From Nitrosospira briensis (GTDB taxonomy: Bacteria > Pseudomonadota > Gammaproteobacteria > Burkholderiales > Nitrosomonadaceae): 64,000 nucleotides of DNA. The stretch spans positions 186,001 to 250,000 of the forward strand of contig NZ_FOVJ01000002.1 of the NCBI RefSeq assembly GCF_900115125.1. Direction: 5' to 3'. Made by a program: the position numbers and the translations under genes. The notes under the pieces are model-generated. The model was not told the DNA's origin, made no database searches, and saw nothing but the letters and a program-made list of their open reading frames with translations. Below are positions 28,245-37,013 of this stretch, one piece after another. Positions within the stretch are counted from its first letter, which is position 1. Every line of letters starts with the position of its first letter.

Positions 28245-30479
28245 TCAGGCGGGAATCAGCTTGGCGTATTCGAGTAGCAGCCACTTTGTGCCGGCGCGGC
28301 CGAACTTGACCTCAACGCGCGCATCCGCCCCGCGGCCTTCGCAATTCACTATTACGCCCGGGCCAAACTTGGCATGAACAACATTTTGCCCAACCCTCCA
28401 ACGCGTCGCAGCCGAGTCCTGAGTGCCGGATTCCTGAATTTGCGTCCTCGCACCAGACAGCCCTGAACTCCTGAATTCCGGCTGTTGACTTCCAAACCTT
28501 GCCTTCTGTACCGGCTGTAGCCACTTGAGCAAGTTATCCGGTATTTCCTGCAGGAAACGAGAGGGAATATTGTAACGGGTCTGACCGTGAAGCATGCGGC
28601 TCTGGGTGAAGCTCAAATACAACCGGCGCCGGGCGCGGGTCAAGGCGACGTACATTAAACGCCTCTCCTCTTCCAGCCCGCCCGCTTCATTACGGCTGTT
28701 ATCGTGGGGAAACAGGCCTTCTTCCAGTCCGCTAAGAAATACGCTGTGAAATTCCAGCCCCTTGGCCGAGTGCACCGTCATCAGCTGCAGCGCATCCTCG
28801 CCTCCTCCAGCCTGATGCTCTCCCGCTTCCAGAGAGGCATGGTTGAGAAATACTGTGAGGCTGTCGTCCTCGGCTTCGTGTACGAAGCTGGTGGCGGCGT
28901 TGACCAACTCGTTCAGATTCTCCAGCCGGTCCGCTCCCTCCCGCTCTGCACGATAATGCCCCAACAGCCCGCTGTGCTCCAGCATGTGGTCCACCACCTC
29001 CGGCAGGGGTAAATTTTCGCAGACCCGGCGCATCGACTCGATCAGCACAACAAAGCCTTCAACTCCTTTCTTTATCTTGTCCGGAGCCATACTTCCATCA
29101 AGCCGAGCCTGTGCATTACCTTCTGTTTCAGACGTGGAAGCCGGTACGCGCCCGCATTTCTGCAGCATTGCCTCCCAAATGCTTCCCCCTTGCCGCCGGG
29201 CGTCATCCTGCACCTGTTCCAGGCTTCGCATACCGATACCGCGAGCAGGAAAGTTGACGACCCGGAGCAGCGCATTGTCGTCGTCGGGATTGGCTATCAG
29301 CCGCAAATAGGCCAAGGCATGCTTGATTTCCTGCCGTTCGAAAAAACGCATACCTCCATATACGCGATAAGGCAAGGAGGCGTTGAACAACGCATGCTCC
29401 AGCACGCGCGACTGCGCATTGGAACGATAGAGCAGCGCCATCTGGGACAATGCCACGCCTTCGGCCCGCAGTGACTTCACTTCGTCCACCACGAACGCGG
29501 CCTCATCGAAATCTGTGGGCGCGTTATATACGCGTATCGGCTCCCCATGACCTTCCGCAGTCCAGAGATTCTTGCCGAGCCGTCCGCTATTGTTGCGTAT
29601 CAGCGTATTGGCGGCGTCCAGTATGTTGCCGTGAGAGCGGTAGTTTTGCTCCAGCTTGATAATCTTCGAGATACGGAAGTCGCGCTCAAACTCTTTCATA
29701 TTGCCGGTATTCGCGCCCCGAAACGCGTAAATGCTCTGGTCGTCATCGCCCACAGCAAATACAGCGGTCTGTTCGCCGGCAAGCAATCTTAGCCATTTGT
29801 ACTGCAAGCGGCTCGTATCCTGAAACTCATCCACGAGAATATGGCGAAAGCGGCTGCGATAATGTTCGCGCACAATCTCGTTGCGATGCAGCAATTCGTA
29901 GTTGCGCAGCAACAGTTCAGCAAAGTCGACCACGCCCTCCTTATTGCATTGCTGCTCGTAGACAAGGTAAAACTCCACCATTTTCCGCACGAAATCATCG
30001 TACGTTTCAACCTGCGATGCTCTAAGACCCTCTTCTTTGGCGTTATTAATAAACCACTGTACCTGCCGCGCAGGAAATTTTTCATCGTCCGCGCCCAGGC
30101 TTTTCAGGATGCGCTTGATGACCGCCAATTGATCTGCAGAATCCAGTATCTGAAAAGTCTGGGGCAATCCCGCATCCTGATGGTGAGCACGAAGCATGCG
30201 ATTGCACAGGCCGTGGAAAGTGCCTGTCCACATCCCCCGCGTGTTGATTGGCAGCATGGCCGAAATGCGGCTGAGCATTTCCTTCGCTGCCTTGTTGGTG
30301 AAAGTGACAGCCAATATGCCGTGGGGACTGGCTTGACCCGACTGGATGAGGTGCGCAATACGGGTAGTGAGCACCCGCGTTTTGCCACTACCCGCGCCCG
30401 CCAGCACCAGTGCCGACTGATGCGGTAAAGCGACCGCTTCGCGTTGTTCAGGATTTAGCGCAGAAAGTAGAGAAGACAT
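28245..30479 (-). CDS. uvrD: ATP-dependent DNA helicase UvrD/PcrA
   Basis: A 744-residue SF1A 3'-5' DNA helicase for nucleotide-excision and mismatch repair. Motifs: Q-motif LNPEQREAV, Walker A GAGSGKTRVL, II ILVDEFQDTSRLQ, III VGDDDQSIYAFRGA, V MTVHSAKGLEF and VI YVALTRARRRLYL. The C-terminus has the RNA-polymerase-binding Tudor-like region (VGQNVVHAKFGPGVI to EYAKLIPA). It lies between BPSS1780 and an inverted-repeat element. Confidence 0.97.
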   Translation of the reverse strand: MSSLLSALNPEQREAVALPHQSALVLAGAGSGKTRVLTTRIAHLIQSGQASPHGILAVTFTNKAAKEMLSRISAMLPINTRGMWTGTFHGLCNRMLRAHHQDAGLPQTFQILDSADQLAVIKRILKSLGADDEKFPARQVQWFINNAKEEGLRASQVETYDDFVRKMVEFYLVYEQQCNKEGVVDFAELLLRNYELLHRNEIVREHYRSRFRHILVDEFQDTSRLQYKWLRLLAGEQTAVFAVGDDDQSIYAFRGANTGNMKEFERDFRISKIIKLEQNYRSHGNILDAANTLIRNNSGRLGKNLWTAEGHGEPIRVYNAPTDFDEAAFVVDEVKSLRAEGVALSQMALLYRSNAQSRVLEHALFNASLPYRVYGGMRFFERQEIKHALAYLRLIANPDDDNALLRVVNFPARGIGMRSLEQVQDDARRQGGSIWEAMLQKCGRVPASTSETEGNAQARLDGSMAPDKIKKGVEGFVVLIESMRRVCENLPLPEVVDHMLEHSGLLGHYRAEREGADRLENLNELVNAATSFVHEAEDDSLTVFLNHASLEAGEHQAGGGEDALQLMTVHSAKGLEFHSVFLSGLEEGLFPHDNSRNEAGGLEEERRLMYVALTRARRRLYLSFTQSRMLHGQTRYNIPSRFLQEIPDNLLKWLQPVQKARFGSQQPEFRSSGLSGARTQIQESGTQDSAATRWRVGQNVVHAKFGPGVIVNCEGRGADARVEVKFGRAGTKWLLLEYAKLIPA

Positions 30480-30554
30480 TGAGAATGTTTACCGGCAGGG
30501 AGAGCCGGAATTGTCGCCCTCGTCCAGCTTGAGGCGATATGAAAAAAACTGAAG

Positions 30555-30668
30555 GGGACCTCTACAAATTCGAACTTCCAGCTGAACTTTGGCACAAAGC
30601 GCACACCGGACTGGCCAATCATTCAAGGGAGCGAATAATGGAACGTGCGGATTTTATATAGAGGTCCC
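30555..30668. repeat. Short element with 10-bp terminal inverted repeats
   Basis: GGGACCTCTA (30555-30564) recurs as TAGAGGTCCC (30659-30668), a perfect 10-bp inverted repeat bounding 114 bases between uvrD and prk. The interior has no coding potential. The layout resembles a MITE or an IS relic, but no flanking target-site duplication is obvious. Confidence 0.5.
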
Positions 30669-30687
30669 TATCAAAAAAAGCGGTCCG

Positions 30688-31560
30688 CTACCTGTTCCGG
30701 CTTTCCCTCACCAGATCCAGAATAAGCGGCGTCAGTACCAACTCTATGGCCAACCCCATTTTTCCACCGGGCACGACAATGGTATTCGGACGAGACATGA
30801 ATGAATTGTGAATCATGGCAAGCAGATACGGGAAATCCACATTTTTTGGATCGCGGAAGCGAATCACGACAAAGCTTTCATCAAGCGTGGGAATATCGCG
30901 CGCAATGAACGGATTGGACGTGTCTACCGTCGGCACCCGTTGAAAATTGATATGCGTAAGTGAAAATTGCGGCGTGATGTAGTGTACATAGTCGTGCATG
31001 CGGCGAAGAATCGTATGTGTCACCGCCTCTGCCGAATACCCGCGCGCGCTCATGTCCCGATGGATTTTCTGTATCCATTCCAGATTAACGATGGGCACAA
31101 CGCCAACCAGTAAATCGACATATTTCGCTACATCGGCTGTATCGCTCTTCACTCCGCCATGCAGGCCCTCGTAAAACAGCAAGTCGGAGCCGGGCTTTAT
31201 CGACGACCATGGGGTAAATGTGCCAGCCTTCTGCTGGTATGGCGCGGCTTCTTCATCGTTGTGCAGGTACAAGCGAACCTGGCCACTTCCGGTCTCGCCA
31301 TATTCCTTGAATAAGGCTTCCAGTTTCTCGAATTCGTTGGCCTCGGGGCCGAAATGGCTGATCGCGTGGCCATTGTTTTTTTCCGAATCCGCTACGGCTT
31401 TTTTCATTGCTTCGCGATCGTAACGATGGAAACTATCGCCCTCCACCACCGCAGCAGTCAGTTTCTCGCGCCGGAAAATATGCTCGAAACTATTCTTGAC
31501 CGTCGACGTACCGGCGCCGGACGATCCGGTAACGGCGATGACTGGGTGTTTTTGTGACAT
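30688..31560 (-). CDS. prkB: Phosphoribulokinase (class I)
   Basis: Makes ribulose 1,5-bisphosphate from ribulose 5-phosphate and ATP, the CO2-acceptor-forming step of the Calvin cycle. The 290-residue protein from MSQKHPVIAVTGSSGAGTST is the short proteobacterial (class I, NADH-regulated) type. The P-loop GSSGAGTST, EGDSFHRYDRE, and LFYEGLHGG carry the ATP and substrate sites. A longer frame to 31707 is not needed. RuBisCO is not in this window. Its presence indicates autotrophy. Confidence 0.96.
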   Translation of the reverse strand: MSQKHPVIAVTGSSGAGTSTVKNSFEHIFRREKLTAAVVEGDSFHRYDREAMKKAVADSEKNNGHAISHFGPEANEFEKLEALFKEYGETGSGQVRLYLHNDEEAAPYQQKAGTFTPWSSIKPGSDLLFYEGLHGGVKSDTADVAKYVDLLVGVVPIVNLEWIQKIHRDMSARGYSAEAVTHTILRRMHDYVHYITPQFSLTHINFQRVPTVDTSNPFIARDIPTLDESFVVIRFRDPKNVDFPYLLAMIHNSFMSRPNTIVVPGGKMGLAIELVLTPLILDLVRESRNR

Positions 31561-31801
31561 ACAAACTTTCTCCTCAGGAAAATAAGGTAATAAAATGATG
31601 CAGTGTTTTTTCGCGTCAGATTTTCGCCGGTCCCAGCAAGCCTCGAGCAGGGCGTTATAATACCTTTTTCTCAAGAATTTTGGTGCGAACGGGCAAAGAT
31701 AAAACATCCCCTTACCCTTGGGAGCCCAGCGTTCCTTGCTCCCCGTCCTCCGCGCCTTGATGCAACACTTTATCCAGCACCTTTTGCAGAAGAAGCCGAG
31801 T

Positions 31802-31830
31802 TTGACATTCGCCCGGGTCTGACATAAAAT
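31802..31830 (+). promoter_or_regulatory. Strong sigma-70 promoter for rplM-rpsI
   Basis: TTGACA (31802-31807), a 17-nt spacer, then TAAAAT (31825-31830). This is a perfect -35 and near-perfect -10, about 35 nt upstream of the rplM start codon. Confidence 0.75.
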
Positions 31831-31865
31831 GCGCGGCTTTACCGAAACAAGCAGGGGTAGGTTTT

Positions 31866-32300
31866 GTGAAAACCTTTTCAGCTAAACCACATGAAGTAGT
31901 CCACGAGTGGTTCGTGATCGATGCGGCCGACAAGGTGCTGGGGCGTCTTGCCGCTGAGATTGCCCATCGTCTGCGTGGCAAACACAAGCCTATTTTTACT
32001 CCTCACGTGGATACCGGCGATTTTATCGTGGTAATCAACGTCGACAAGCTGCGTGTCACTGGCAACAAGGCGGAAAACAAGATCTATTACCGTCATACCG
32101 GTTATCCAGGCGGCATCTACGAAACCAGTTTTGCGAAAATGCATGCGCGTTTTCCGGGACGTCCGCTGGAAAAAGCAGTCAAAGGCATGCTGCCAAAAGG
32201 TCCGCTCGGGTATGCAATGCTAAAAAAACTTAAAATCTATGCAGGCGCCGCACATCCTCACGCGGCGCAACAACCGCGGCAACTTGAAGTCAGGGCTTGA
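31866..32300 (+). CDS. rplM: 50S ribosomal protein L13
   Basis: A 144-residue ribosomal protein, an early assembly factor of the large subunit. It starts with GTG at 31866 ([19 protein letters not shown]) and has the family motifs [18 protein letters not shown] and [13 protein letters not shown], with YRHTGYPGG. The GTG follows a GTAGGTTTT region. It is co-transcribed with rpsI, 5 nt downstream. Confidence 0.97.
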   Translation: MKTFSAKPHEVVHEWFVIDAADKVLGRLAAEIAHRLRGKHKPIFTPHVDTGDFIVVINVDKLRVTGNKAENKIYYRHTGYPGGIYETSFAKMHARFPGRPLEKAVKGMLPKGPLGYAMLKKLKIYAGAAHPHAAQQPRQLEVRA

Positions 32301-32305
32301 TTATC

Positions 32306-32698
32306 ATGAGCACAACCTATAATTACGGTACCGGTCGTCGCAAAAGCGCGGTGGCGCGTGTATTCATCAAGCCCGGCAAGGGCCTGATCACTGTCAACGA
32401 CAAACCGGTCGATGAGTTTTTTTCCCGTGAAACAGGGCGCATGGTAGTTCGCCAACCACTTGAGCTGACGGGAAATCTCACGAGTTTCGACATCATGGTG
32501 AATATCCATGGGGGCGGGGAATCCGGGCAGGCGGGAGCTGTACGACATGGCATTACGCGTGCACTGATTGACTATGACGCTACGCTCAAACCCATATTAA
32601 GCAATGCGGGGCTTGTCACGCGTGATGCGCGTGAAGTGGAACGGAAAAAAGTCGGCTTCCGCAAAGCACGCCGGCGCAAGCAATTTTCGAAGAGATAG
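32306..32698 (+). CDS. rpsI: 30S ribosomal protein S9
   Basis: A 130-residue ribosomal protein whose C-terminal tail reaches the P-site tRNA. It starts [20 protein letters not shown]; a TTG 9 nt upstream is also in frame but the family N-terminus fits ATG 32306. [15 protein letters not shown] and the end [14 protein letters not shown] are diagnostic. A strong terminator follows. Confidence 0.97.
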   Translation: MSTTYNYGTGRRKSAVARVFIKPGKGLITVNDKPVDEFFSRETGRMVVRQPLELTGNLTSFDIMVNIHGGGESGQAGAVRHGITRALIDYDATLKPILSNAGLVTRDAREVERKKVGFRKARRRKQFSKR

Positions 32699-32717
32699 AC
32701 TTTTGTACCTGTCATAC

Positions 32718-32749
32718 AAAAAGCCGCCCGTTTCTGGCGGCTTTTTTAT
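32718..32749 (+). terminator. Rho-independent terminator of rplM-rpsI
   Basis: AAAAAGCCGCC-CGTTTCT-GGCGGCTTTTTTAT: an 8-bp GC-rich stem with flanking A and T runs, 19 nt after the rpsI stop codon. Confidence 0.92.
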
Positions 32750-33061
32750 TTGTTGCTTATAATCGGCCCGGAAGCTTGCGCTTGACCCGGAAATTAAATG
32801 AGCCATCGGGAAAGGTGACGCGTCAAAAAGCAGCGATAGCGAACTTATCCGCCGATCGGTTGCCAAGAAAGGGTAATCAATCGTTGCATCGAACCAGACA
32901 GGAAAATGGTGACGGCATCAGGAAGTTTTTTGAAGACGGGAAAGATTCAGGTCGGAGCGGAAAGGCAGGCAATTGGTGAAACAGATGCCGCGGAAATGTG
33001 AATCTCCACCTGCCGTCCTGTTACGAGAAATTTCATTCTTACCGCAAAACCTTGGGAAGCC
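32750..33061. other. Intergenic region before argC
   Basis: About 310 bases with no recognisable gene or structured RNA. A TATAAT at 32758-32763 has no good -35 box. An open frame across 32776-32979 is Lys/Arg/Gly-rich and lacks a ribosome binding site. The argC promoter is presumably here. Confidence 0.5.
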
Positions 33062-34090
33062 ATGCTTAAAATTGGAATCGTAGGCGGAACCGGCTACACA
33101 GGTGTAGAACTGTTGCGTATTCTGGCGCAACACCCTGAGGCAAGAATAGAGGCAATTACTTCACGCAAGGAAGCGGGAATCGGCGTAGCTGATTTTTTCC
33201 CCAGCTTGCGCGGGCGGCTATCGCTCAAGTTTTGTGATCCAGCCGAAGCTGGTCTGGAAAAATGCGATATCGTGTTCTTTGCCACTCCCAACGGTATTGC
33301 CATGCAACAAGCCCGATCGCTGCTGGATGCAGGCGTACGCGTAATAGATCTTGCCGCCGATTTTCGTATCAAGGACGTGGGGATATGGGAAAAATGGTAC
33401 CGCATGTCTCATGCCTGCCCGGATCTGGTCGCGGAGGCGATCTACGGCCTGCCTGAAATCAATCGAGACAAGATCAGAAATGCGCGGCTCATTGCGAATC
33501 CCGGCTGTTATCCCACTGCAGTGCAGCTGGGTTTTCTGCCCGTAGTCGAGGCCGGAATAGTGGATCCGGACCACCTTATCGCGGATGCAAAGTCAGGTGT
33601 TTCGGGCGCGGGGCGCAACCCGGAAACACATACGCTGTTCGCTGAAGCCGCCGACAATTTCAAAGCCTACGGGGTGCCGGGACACCGGCACCTGCCAGAG
33701 ATCAGGCAAGGCCTGTCCAGCGCCGCCGGGAGGCCCGTCGGGCTGACGTTCGTACCGCATCTCACGCCGATGATTCGAGGCATACACGCGACACTCTATG
33801 TCAGGCTTACCGAAGATGCCGATTTACAGGCGTTGTACGAAAAACGATATGCCGGTGAGCCATTTGTAGACGTGCTTCCCGCAGGTGCTCATCCCGAGAC
33901 CCGCTCGGTACGCGGTTCGAATCTCTGCCGCATCGCAGTCCACCGCCCCCAGGGGGGCGATACTGCCGTGATACTCTCGGTAACGGATAATCTTGTGAAG
34001 GGCGCGGCGGGACAGGCCGTGCAAAACATGAACATCATGTTCGGCTTGCCGGAAACCCTGGCAATCGATCATGTTCCATTGCTGCCCTAG
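33062..34090 (+). CDS. argC: N-acetyl-gamma-glutamyl-phosphate reductase
   Basis: The third step of arginine synthesis: NADPH-dependent reduction of N-acetylglutamyl phosphate. The 342-residue protein starts [21 protein letters not shown] (Rossmann fold) and has the catalytic Cys in [13 protein letters not shown]. The C-terminus [19 protein letters not shown] is typical. The argC gene following rpsI is a frequent betaproteobacterial order. Confidence 0.97.
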   Translation: MLKIGIVGGTGYTGVELLRILAQHPEARIEAITSRKEAGIGVADFFPSLRGRLSLKFCDPAEAGLEKCDIVFFATPNGIAMQQARSLLDAGVRVIDLAADFRIKDVGIWEKWYRMSHACPDLVAEAIYGLPEINRDKIRNARLIANPGCYPTAVQLGFLPVVEAGIVDPDHLIADAKSGVSGAGRNPETHTLFAEAADNFKAYGVPGHRHLPEIRQGLSSAAGRPVGLTFVPHLTPMIRGIHATLYVRLTEDADLQALYEKRYAGEPFVDVLPAGAHPETRSVRGSNLCRIAVHRPQGGDTAVILSVTDNLVKGAAGQAVQNMNIMFGLPETLAIDHVPLLP

Positions 34091-34167
34091 CGATCCTTTG
34101 CATACTATCCCATGGAAGTTGCAGCCCAGCCCTGGTAGTTCGCCGTCAAGAGACCTATCCTCGGCCC

Positions 34168-34905
34168 ATGATTAAGTCACTTAAAAGAAAGTTCGGCATA
34201 TCCGCGCCCCGTGTGGCGGTCCGGCCTCAAACTCCGGCCTATGTGAAATGGCTGGTTGTTGCTGTGCTTACAGTATCAGCGCTCGTGCTGTCCTGGGGAA
34301 TGTATGATGCCGGCCAAAAGTTTGCCGGCTTTGACAAGAATGAAATAAGTTACGAATTGAATCGCTTGTCCGAGTCGAACGCACAGCTCCAGCAGGAGAA
34401 TGAGGAACTGCGCATGAAGGTAGCCGGCCTTGACCGCCAGTTACAGATGGACTTCGTCGCACGTGAAGATATAACCCGGCAGATCAAGAGCCTGGAACAT
34501 GAAAACACTCGTCTGAAGGAAGATCTGGCATTCTTCCAGAACCTTGGATCTGCCAGCGGAAAAGCCGAACAACGCGTTTCTATCGGCCGCTTGAAGCTGG
34601 AAAGGGGCAGCCTGCCTGGAGAGTATCGTTATAGCCTGTTACTGGTCCAGGGCGGGCAGCGCCCGAAGGATTTTCAGGGTAGTCTGGAGTTCGCTGTCAA
34701 TTTCGAGCAAAATGGGGAGAAAATGATGATACCCCTGGCCGACGCCGCCTCCAAGGCAGTGGATGTCAACTTCAAGTTCTATCAAAGGATTGAAAATACC
34801 TTCCGTCTGCCGCCAGATGCCACCGTAGACAGCATGGAGGTGAAAGTGTTTGAAAAAGGCATAGCGCAGGCAAGGGTAATGCAGACCGTGAATTTGTCTT
34901 TATGA
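34168..34905 (+). CDS. DUF6776 family membrane-anchored coiled-coil protein
   Basis: A 245-residue protein with a single membrane helix (about residues 28-48) and a long coiled coil (about 60-120; for example NRLSESNAQLQQENEELRMK), followed by a beta-rich C-terminal domain with RVSIGRLKLERGSLPGEYR. This matches the DUF6776 family, of unknown function. It is 10 nt upstream of the bactofilin gene; the pair is conserved in betaproteobacteria, suggesting a cytoskeletal or envelope partnership. Confidence 0.87.
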   Translation: MIKSLKRKFGISAPRVAVRPQTPAYVKWLVVAVLTVSALVLSWGMYDAGQKFAGFDKNEISYELNRLSESNAQLQQENEELRMKVAGLDRQLQMDFVAREDITRQIKSLEHENTRLKEDLAFFQNLGSASGKAEQRVSIGRLKLERGSLPGEYRYSLLLVQGGQRPKDFQGSLEFAVNFEQNGEKMMIPLADAASKAVDVNFKFYQRIENTFRLPPDATVDSMEVKVFEKGIAQARVMQTVNLSL

Positions 34906-34915
34906 AGGAGAGAAA

Positions 34916-35335
34916 ATGTTTGGGAAAAAACCGGGCAAGCCCCAGAATCAGATTGACTCGCTTATCGGTGCAGGAACCCATATCGAGGGCAATATCAGCT
35001 TCAGTGGCGGACTACGCATAGACGGCCGCGTTACGGGAAACATCATCGCGCCGGGCGACAAGCCTAGTGCTCTGGTGTTGAGCGATCAGGCAGTCATCGA
35101 GGGGAAAATACAGGTTTCTCATGCGGTCGTTAACGGCTCTATCTCGGGCGCCATTCATGCTAGCGAATATGTTGAGCTTCAACCCAAGGCCCGGGTTTCG
35201 GGAGATGTTTATTACAAAGCCATGGAAATACAACTTGGCGCATCGGTTGACGGCATGTTGCATCACCTGGATAACGTGAAAACCGACGCCGACAGTAAAG
35301 TGGTGACATTGGTACCCGCGAAGCAGAGTGATTGA
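34916..35335 (+). CDS. Bactofilin
   Basis: A 139-residue polymer-forming cytoskeletal protein (bactofilin/CcmA, DUF583). The repetitive beta-helix core is visible: GTHIEGNISFSGGLRIDGRV, then IIAPGDKPSALVLSDQAVIEGKI and similar turns, with a flexible N-terminus. AAGGAGA precedes the ATG. Bactofilins assemble without nucleotides and often organise cell shape or peptidoglycan enzymes; an M23 peptidase and AnmK are encoded nearby. Confidence 0.93.
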   Translation: MFGKKPGKPQNQIDSLIGAGTHIEGNISFSGGLRIDGRVTGNIIAPGDKPSALVLSDQAVIEGKIQVSHAVVNGSISGAIHASEYVELQPKARVSGDVYYKAMEIQLGASVDGMLHHLDNVKTDADSKVVTLVPAKQSD

Positions 35336-35392
35336 CGTTTGCACGATAGCGGGGGATAATTTTTTTTATGATTAAACTATGCGGAATTCAAT

Positions 35393-35761
35393 ATGAACGC
35401 ACCAATCGAGGCTAACTTGGTCGCAGAAATGCATGTTCCGTTGATCTTTACCGATAGCGCGGCAAACAAAGTCAAGGAATTGATCGAAGAAGAAGGGAAC
35501 AACGATCTCAAGCTGCGCGTATTTGTGGCCGGGGGAGGATGCTCCGGCTTCAAATACGGCTTTACATTTGACGAGCTAACGAGCGAAGACGATACCGTGA
35601 TGGAAAAGAACGGCGTGAAGCTTCTGATAGATCCGATGAGCTTTCAGTATCTGGCAGGAGCGGAAATCGACTATCAGGAAAGCGCCGAGGGCGCCCAGTT
35701 TGTTATCAAGAATCCGGGTGCTTCCAGCACCTGCGGCTGCGGCTCTTCATTCTCTGTCTGA
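35393..35761 (+). CDS. erpA: Iron-sulfur cluster insertion protein ErpA
   Basis: A 122-residue A-type Fe-S carrier. The three conserved cysteines are visible: [11 protein letters not shown] and the C-terminal CGCGSSFSV. It delivers 4Fe-4S clusters to apoproteins, for example IspG/IspH. The N-terminus (up to about residue 15) is variable as usual. A bidirectional terminator follows, with anmK convergent. Confidence 0.96.
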   Translation: MNAPIEANLVAEMHVPLIFTDSAANKVKELIEEEGNNDLKLRVFVAGGGCSGFKYGFTFDELTSEDDTVMEKNGVKLLIDPMSFQYLAGAEIDYQESAEGAQFVIKNPGASSTCGCGSSFSV

Positions 35762-35807
35762 GCAACCCGGGCAATAACCGGGGCAGGGGCGGCAAGATGG
35801 TTTCATA

Positions 35808-35842
35808 TAAAAAACGGAAGCCCCAGGCTTCCGTTTTTTATT
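35808..35842. terminator. Bidirectional Rho-independent terminator (erpA / anmK)
   Basis: AAAAAACGGAAGCC-CCA-GGCTTCCGTTTTTTAT forms a strong stem with A-run on one side and T-run on the other, between the convergent erpA and anmK genes. Confidence 0.93.
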
Positions 35843-35864
35843 TTCGGAGAAACGAAAAAAGCGA

Positions 35865-36965
35865 TCAAACCGGATAAATTGCGCCAAGCAGCCGGGGACC
35901 CCTTGCGCCGGTTACGTCAGGAATATTGCCGGGACGTCTCTCGATAGCTTGATGCGCCAGCCAGGCGAACGCAAACGCTTCCAGCCAGTCGGCATTGATG
36001 CCGAGGCTGTCGGTCAAATCCACTTTCTTGCCCGGCAACGCCGCTTGCAATCGGCCAACCAGTGCTTTGTTTCGCGCCCCGCCTCCGCACAGATAAACCT
36101 CTGCCGCACCGGGAAAATAAGCCCGCACTGACTCGGCAATTCCGGCAACGGTCAACTGAAGCAACGTTGCCTGAACGTCCACCGGTTTCTCATCCCCGGT
36201 CAGATAACGTTCCAGCAAAGCGAGATTGAACATTTCTCTGCCGGCGCTTTTTGGCGGCGGCAGAGAAAAAAATGGAAGCGCCAGAAGTTTTTCGAGCAGC
36301 GTCTGGATTATTTCGCCGGATTCGGCCCATGCTCCATTTTCATCGTACTCCTTGCCGGTATGCCGCAAACTCCATTCATCCATCATCATATTGCCGGGCC
36401 CGCAATCAAAACCGATGACTTCTCCACCCACCGCGAGACTGGTGAGATTGCAAATCCCGCCGATATTGACAATGACGCGATGAATTTGAGGATCGCTGAA
36501 CAAGACCTGATGAAATGCCGGTACCAAAGGCGCGCCTTGACCTCCGGCCGCTATATCGCGGCTTCTGAAGTCCGCCACGACCGCAATGCCGGTAAGCTCA
36601 ACCAGCAACGCGGAATTGCACAGCTGAATAGTGTAGCCCCTCCCCGCTTGCGGGAAATGGCGCACGGTTTGACCGTGACACCCGATTGCCGCGACCTCCT
36701 GGGGCCGTACGCCACTTTTACCAAGCAAACCAGTCACGGCTTCCGCATACTGGCGTGCCAGCTCATTGGCGAGCGTCGCTGCACGGTGCAGTTCATCGTG
36801 ACCCGTATAATGAAGGCCAAGCAAGCGCTCGCGTAGATCAGCGCGGTAGGATAGATAAAAGGTGTGCAGCAGGGAGGGGGATGCGGAATTGAAATCAGCC
36901 AGCACCGCGTCGATTCCATCCAGACTGGTACCCGACATTATTCCAATATAATAAGCGGTTTTCAA
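35865..36965 (-). CDS. anmK: Anhydro-N-acetylmuramic acid kinase
   Basis: Phosphorylates and cleaves 1,6-anhydroMurNAc to MurNAc-6-P in peptidoglycan recycling. The 366-residue protein starts MKTAYYIGIMSGTSLDGIDA, the ATP/substrate-binding signature; GCHGQTVRHFP, NIGGICNLT and CGGGARNKAL are also conserved. It is encoded next to an M23 peptidase on the same strand, which fits a common wall-turnover role. Confidence 0.97.
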   Translation of the reverse strand: MKTAYYIGIMSGTSLDGIDAVLADFNSASPSLLHTFYLSYRADLRERLLGLHYTGHDELHRAATLANELARQYAEAVTGLLGKSGVRPQEVAAIGCHGQTVRHFPQAGRGYTIQLCNSALLVELTGIAVVADFRSRDIAAGGQGAPLVPAFHQVLFSDPQIHRVIVNIGGICNLTSLAVGGEVIGFDCGPGNMMMDEWSLRHTGKEYDENGAWAESGEIIQTLLEKLLALPFFSLPPPKSAGREMFNLALLERYLTGDEKPVDVQATLLQLTVAGIAESVRAYFPGAAEVYLCGGGARNKALVGRLQAALPGKKVDLTDSLGINADWLEAFAFAWLAHQAIERRPGNIPDVTGARGPRLLGAIYPV

Positions 36966-37013
36966 GCCTTCCGCCTGTGTTATGCCTGTTTTCGGCTAAC
37001 GTTCAGTTCAAGG

